A stretch of 64,000 nt of DNA from Eopsaltria australis (taxonomy: Eukaryota > Chordata > Aves > Passeriformes > Petroicidae), in NCBI GenBank assembly GCA_034509425.1, contig JAVTVJ010000667.1:1334819-1398818 (forward strand), read 5' to 3'. Shown in pieces: positions 60,001 to 64,000 of this stretch; position 1 is the first letter of the stretch; the number at the start of each line of letters is the position of its first letter. A program made the translations under genes and the position numbers. The notes under the pieces were generated by a model, which had not been told where the DNA came from, did not search any database, and saw only the letters and a program-made list of their open reading frames with translations.

Positions 60001-62160
60001 CTTTTGCACATGCAGCCCAAGCTTGCTGAGCCAAGCAGCGGCCAGATGCCAAAGCCTACAGCATTCTAGGTAAGAGTGGCAACACCCCAGGTGGGTTTGA
60101 AGTGAGAATGGAAAAGGAAAGGAGGAGCCCAGGCAGAACCACCAGTTTAAAAGCTAAGATGATCATATGGTTGCTAAAAGCAAGAGCATGAAACTGCCAT
60201 GGAAATATCCCAAAAATGAGTCTTTCAATCCTCTGTTCCCCCTCATGACTACTCGCCATCCCAAGCTGCACTCCTAAATTCCTTAATTCTGCTATCAGTG
60301 GATGGTGCTGTTGGGCCACCAAATCTTTGTACACGTTCCCTCTGGGAGCAGATAAGCTCAGAAGCCAGTTGTGCAAGAAGCCAGCTGCCAAGTAACTGGA
60401 TAACATATCCTTGACAAACATCTTTCCCCAAAGATGTTTAACCTCTGTACTAACCTCCACCCCACTGCATTCCAGCATGTGCGAGCAACATCAAAAGATG
60501 ATAAACAGAGGGAAATCATAGTACTTTGAAAATAGAAATTAAATTTCTATAGCATGGTATTTACATCCTGTTTGCAGTGCTGTCCTATCAATGGTGCCTC
60601 TCACACTTGGCAATATCCATGCAGGATGGTGGTAGCATTTTGGGAAGGCAGATTTCTCCCATGTGCTGCAGAAGGGAGTGGACATCAAGAAGGGATGTGA
60701 CTTGCCTGAGGTTTGAACAAATACCAACAGCAGCAAGGAACCCAGATCTCATTTCTGTCCTCTAACAGTCCAGCAGACCCACCAGGGCTGTATTTGGCTG
60801 CAGTGTCAGCTCAGGGACAGGGTGTTTCTGGTGTGTACATCTGAAAGCAAGCTTTGCTCCCTGCTGGCATCAGCACTGCATTAAGACAGATCAACTCCGA
60901 CAACTGGGATCTGCCCTAGGCCAAGACAGCACTTGGCAATCTTTCTACTTCTTGCTTGTTTTCCTTTTCCTGTTTTCCATCTGTTGCCCAGCTGGGTCCT
61001 TCCTTCCTTCAAAAGCATCTCCATGTTTCTGTGGAGTCACACACAGGGCACTGCATTTTTCAAACCTCCTGCATTCTCCTGCACAGCCTGCAGGCCAGCC
61101 CAGGATCAGACTGTGCATGAAAAGGAAAGGATTCTGCTCAGGATTGCAGATCTGTGTGCCAGTCAGTGATATGCTGAACACAGTGGGTGCCTCCTTTTGG
61201 GAGCTGGTGAAACAAACCAGAAGGAGCTGAGTCTGTCCTGTCTGTGGGGGAACTGTCCTGAAAGTCCATGCAGCAGGAATGGTCACCTGCTTTTGCAGTT
61301 GCAAGGCATCTGCAGGCAGGACAGCCAGAAGAGCACAGCAGATCCAATGGCCAAGCACATATGTTAGGGACAGACAGGCAGCAATGTCAGATATCACCCA
61401 GTGGCTCTTCCAAGGGTTGACTTCAAGATGTGTCTGGTAATATGTCAAATGAGCCTTCAGGATGGGCATCAGCCTCCTTTCAGATGGAATTTATTTAAAA
61501 AGACCAGAAAAGCAGACACGACCACCCTATCTATAGACCTTCCTCAAGACTAGGAGGATGTTCCTCCTCCCAAAGACATCTGGAAATGAGGAGTTTGCAG
61601 ATAAGAGAGATGGAACAGAATGCTGAGACCCTGGAGTCCAGATCCAGCTCACATTAAAGGATACTACCTGATACTTTATCAGATTAACATCTGATAAAAG
61701 AAAAGGATTTGCTGAAACTCAGATAATTTGGTGACTGATATTACATAAAATCCTAACAAAAAACCCAGTCTGGCTTTAGGAGGTATCAAATGCAAATTCC
61801 TTTGCAGAGGCATCCTTTTTTGCATGGTAATTTAGATAGACAGCAAGGTAGCATTTCATACTCCATGGTGTTCCTCCCCTTGATTTTCTGTACAACTTTG
61901 GATTGAAGATGTGGCCTGAGAGGGCCATCCTGTTTGGTGCAAAGATTGGAGGAAGGAACAATTTTCTTTCTCGCATGCCATCTGCATTTAGGAGAGCACC
62001 AGCAGCTCTGTAGATTGTGCAGAAATTCTACGACAGAGTCAGAATCTGTGCTCTTGCCTTCTGCCTTCTCCTGGCCATGGTGGCAGAGACTGGTCTAAAG
62101 AGAGCAGTACCAGGATAGCCATCTATCTCCACACCTTCCCAGGAAATCACCACAGCATAT
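57090..62160. other. No gene recognised
   Basis: No supported coding exon or RNA gene. If the block at 56490 is a 3'UTR end, part of this stretch (to about 58.4 kb) may be the same 3'UTR. Confidence 0.45.
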
Positions 62161-62167
62161 CCTCCAG

Positions 62168-62250
62168 CAAGGGTTGCTTGAGCAGAGAGGCTGGATCAGA
62201 TGATCCCACTATGACCCCTTCCAGCCTTACCCATTCTGTGACTCCATGAC
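62168..62250 (+). mobile_element. CR1 LINE 3' end
   Basis: GGCTGGATCAGATGATC, CCTTCCAGCCT and CCATTCTGTGACTCCATGACTC follow the plus-orientation CR1 3' end, including the terminal octamer-like repeat. It is a short, diverged fragment. Confidence 0.8.
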
Positions 62251-62893
62251 TCAGGGCATAGGGAAAACTTGCTGGCTTAAGCAAAGGTCTGAATGTGAGA
62301 CCAGACAGGGGGAAGCAGCCTCATCTGTGGTTGATACATACCAATGGGCAGTCCTCAATAGTCCATAATGAGCCAACAAACATGCTGCATGGTCATAATC
62401 TGCTGAAGGGGCTGCAGTTCAGAAGGGTTAGTGTTCAGTTTTCTATGACAGCCACATGTGCATTGCCTTAAGCCACTCAGCCTTTCTGATAACGATCCTA
62501 CACAGGTAACTACTTTTCCCCACCCTTTCTACATTATTCCCCTAATAAAATATATGAACACAAAGCATAGAGAGGAGAAGCCAAAAAATTGCCATTTTAT
62601 GGTCCTGTACTGTCATGTCAAACCACCTATTTGTGCAACCAACTCCTGTGCACAGGACAAAACGCTTGGGTTGTGCTTCGGTTTGTATTTGGAGGAAGCA
62701 CCGGGTGGAACATCTGAATCCAACTCCCTCCCTCCCTCCCTAAAGGGCTGTGCTAGAAGCAGATGCACATCACAAAATGCAAAAGGCTGAAGGCAGTTGC
62801 AGGGCTGGGGAATGTCTCAGGGCACATGGCAGGCAAAAACCAGCAACATGGGCAGAAAAAGGACTTGGTCATGGTGCCATGGGACAGTGGGTG

Positions 62894-62990
62894 TCATAGA
62901 ATCACTCAGATTGGAAAAGACCTTTAAGATCATAGAATCCAACTGTTAATCCAGCACTGCTAAGTCTGCTAAGTGGAAGTCTAGCCCTCA
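62894..62990 (-). mobile_element. CR1 LINE 3' end (minus)
   Basis: The plus strand starts GTCATAGAATCACTCAGATTGG and continues AAAGACCTTTAAGATCATAGAATCCAAC, the reverse complement of a CR1 3' end. The body fades within 100 bp. Confidence 0.8.
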
Positions 62991-63059
62991 GAGAGAGGTG
63001 TTAACCCTGGGAGATAACAGTGCCAGCAAGCCTCTTTCTATCCTAGACTGAACAGGACA

Positions 63060-63131
63060 GTGCTTGTCTATGTCTGGATTCAGTGATCTTAAGGGTGTTT
63101 TCCAACTTGGATGATGGCATAATTCTGTGAT
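63060..63131 (+). mobile_element. CR1 LINE 3' end (plus)
   Basis: GGATTCAGTGATCTTAAGG, TTTTCCAACTTGGATGA and a terminal AATTCTGTGAT match a plus-oriented CR1 3' end. It lies 70 bp from the minus-oriented fragment at 62894. Confidence 0.7.
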
Positions 63132-63139
63132 GGCAGCAT

Positions 63140-64000
63140 GGTGGAGACCTGTGGGATGTGCAGTCCTCAGTGGCTGGCCCAGGTGAAGAGATGGCTTGTT
63201 GCTCTAGCAGGCACTCCAAAATGCTCTGAGCTCCTGAGCAAGGGCTGTGGGAAAGGCTGAGTGTGTGCAGCCCGGCTGGAAGGCACAGAGACTGACCCAG
63301 GAGGATAAATGTGATGAAGACATTCCATGGTACCAGTGCCGAACTGCAAAGTCCCTCTCCAGAAGAGTGAAGATTTAAAGAACCTTGGTCGTGTCCTATA
63401 GGATTTGGTTTGACCATGGTATTTCTATTAGGTTTTGACTACATTCCCCATTAAAAAATACTCCTTAAGGAATGTTTTTTCCCTTTTATCTTTCTCTCTG
63501 CTTTCTACTTTCCCCCTCTCCAAACAACTTGATAACCTCAACCTGAGTTGTATTTTGGAAATATTCCCCATCAGCACTACCAGGAGGTGAGAAAAGGAGA
63601 AGAACTCACTTGAGGAATACTATCCCTACAGGAGTGGGCAAGTTAACCATCACTTCTGCATGAAGAGGCAGGGATGCTTAGGAAACAGCACCATTCAAGT
63701 CCTCTTTCTATGGCCTGGAACCAGGGTGGCAGCATGTTGTTTTAGGCAGAGGGGACAAGCACAGCTTTAAAAGTTGTCTATCCCATCCAGTGAATAGTAA
63801 AGTCCAGGAACCTTGTGTGCCTGCTCTTTCACTCACACTGTGGCTGGTAGCCAGCTTTGCACTGCACAGAGTGAATCCCCAGGATGTTAAATAAATCTCA
63901 TGCTAATTATGAATAGGACTTCTTAAAGACTCAGCTCACTTCATGTAGATTTCAGATGGAGGATCTGTCTGTTGTGGTGCAGCTCAGACTCTGCTTTGTG
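63140..64000. other. No gene recognised
   Basis: No coding exon, RNA gene or repeat family that I can support. Confidence 0.5.

Noticed and set aside
44300..64000. Searched for SPMIP6, FAM219A and DNAI1 exons expected from human gene order
   Set aside because: None of the conserved protein segments I know for these genes is visible on either strand; they may lie beyond the window.

Overview
The window looks like nuclear DNA of a bird, most likely a songbird. It has multi-exon genes with GT-AG introns, several CR1 LINE 3' ends carrying the bird-type terminal repeat, CpG-island promoters, and a long LTR that resembles songbird endogenous-retrovirus LTRs. The gene content (a KIF24/NUDT2-type promoter, NUDT2, MYORG) matches human 9p13.3, whose bird counterpart lies on the Z chromosome. 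Species and chromosome are inferred, not read from the sequence.

Layout. At 1-2500 there is gene-free DNA, probably KIF24 intron 1. At 2510-3330 a CpG island looks like a divergent KIF24 (-) / NUDT2 (+) promoter with an RFX X-box, CCAAT boxes and an ETS site. NUDT2 coding exons lie at 4195-4327 and 7658-7971. On the minus strand, from 22894 back to 11157, I assemble a five-exon gene for a single-pass membrane protein: signal peptide, ricin-type beta-trefoil lectin domain, stalk, transmembrane helix and basic tail. All its splice phases agree, but I do not recognise the gene. Inside its long first intron, on the plus strand, sits a candidate first exon for a small cysteine-containing secreted protein (22105-22317).

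At 31.3-44.3 kb there are two MYORG-type GH31 glycosidases in inverted, tail-to-tail orientation: 31306-33402 (+, 698 aa) and 42195-44231 (-, 678 aa). They are almost identical, but 19 of their 20 amino-acid differences (over 669 aligned residues) lie in three short windows that map to active-site loops. This is the most interesting signal here: arm-wide gene conversion apparently excluded from substrate-facing loops. The spacer holds a probable solo LTR and the likely long 3'UTR of the minus copy. The minus copy has the N-terminus of human MYORG; the plus copy has a new one.

At 48.7-51.6 kb, two CpG islands each end in a minus-strand splice donor, which suggests alternative untranslated first exons of the minus MYORG copy. 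Each would create a small upstream ORF ending at the same TAG. From 51.7 to 64 kb I find no convincing coding exon. There is a 3'UTR-like AT-rich block ending in a minus-strand ATTAAA at 56490, and CR1 fragments near 62-63 kb.

NUDT2 (diadenosine tetraphosphate hydrolysis), MYORG (ER/secretory alpha-galactosidase) and the lectin receptor are not known to share a pathway. The neighbourhood reflects conserved synteny rather than an operon-like unit.
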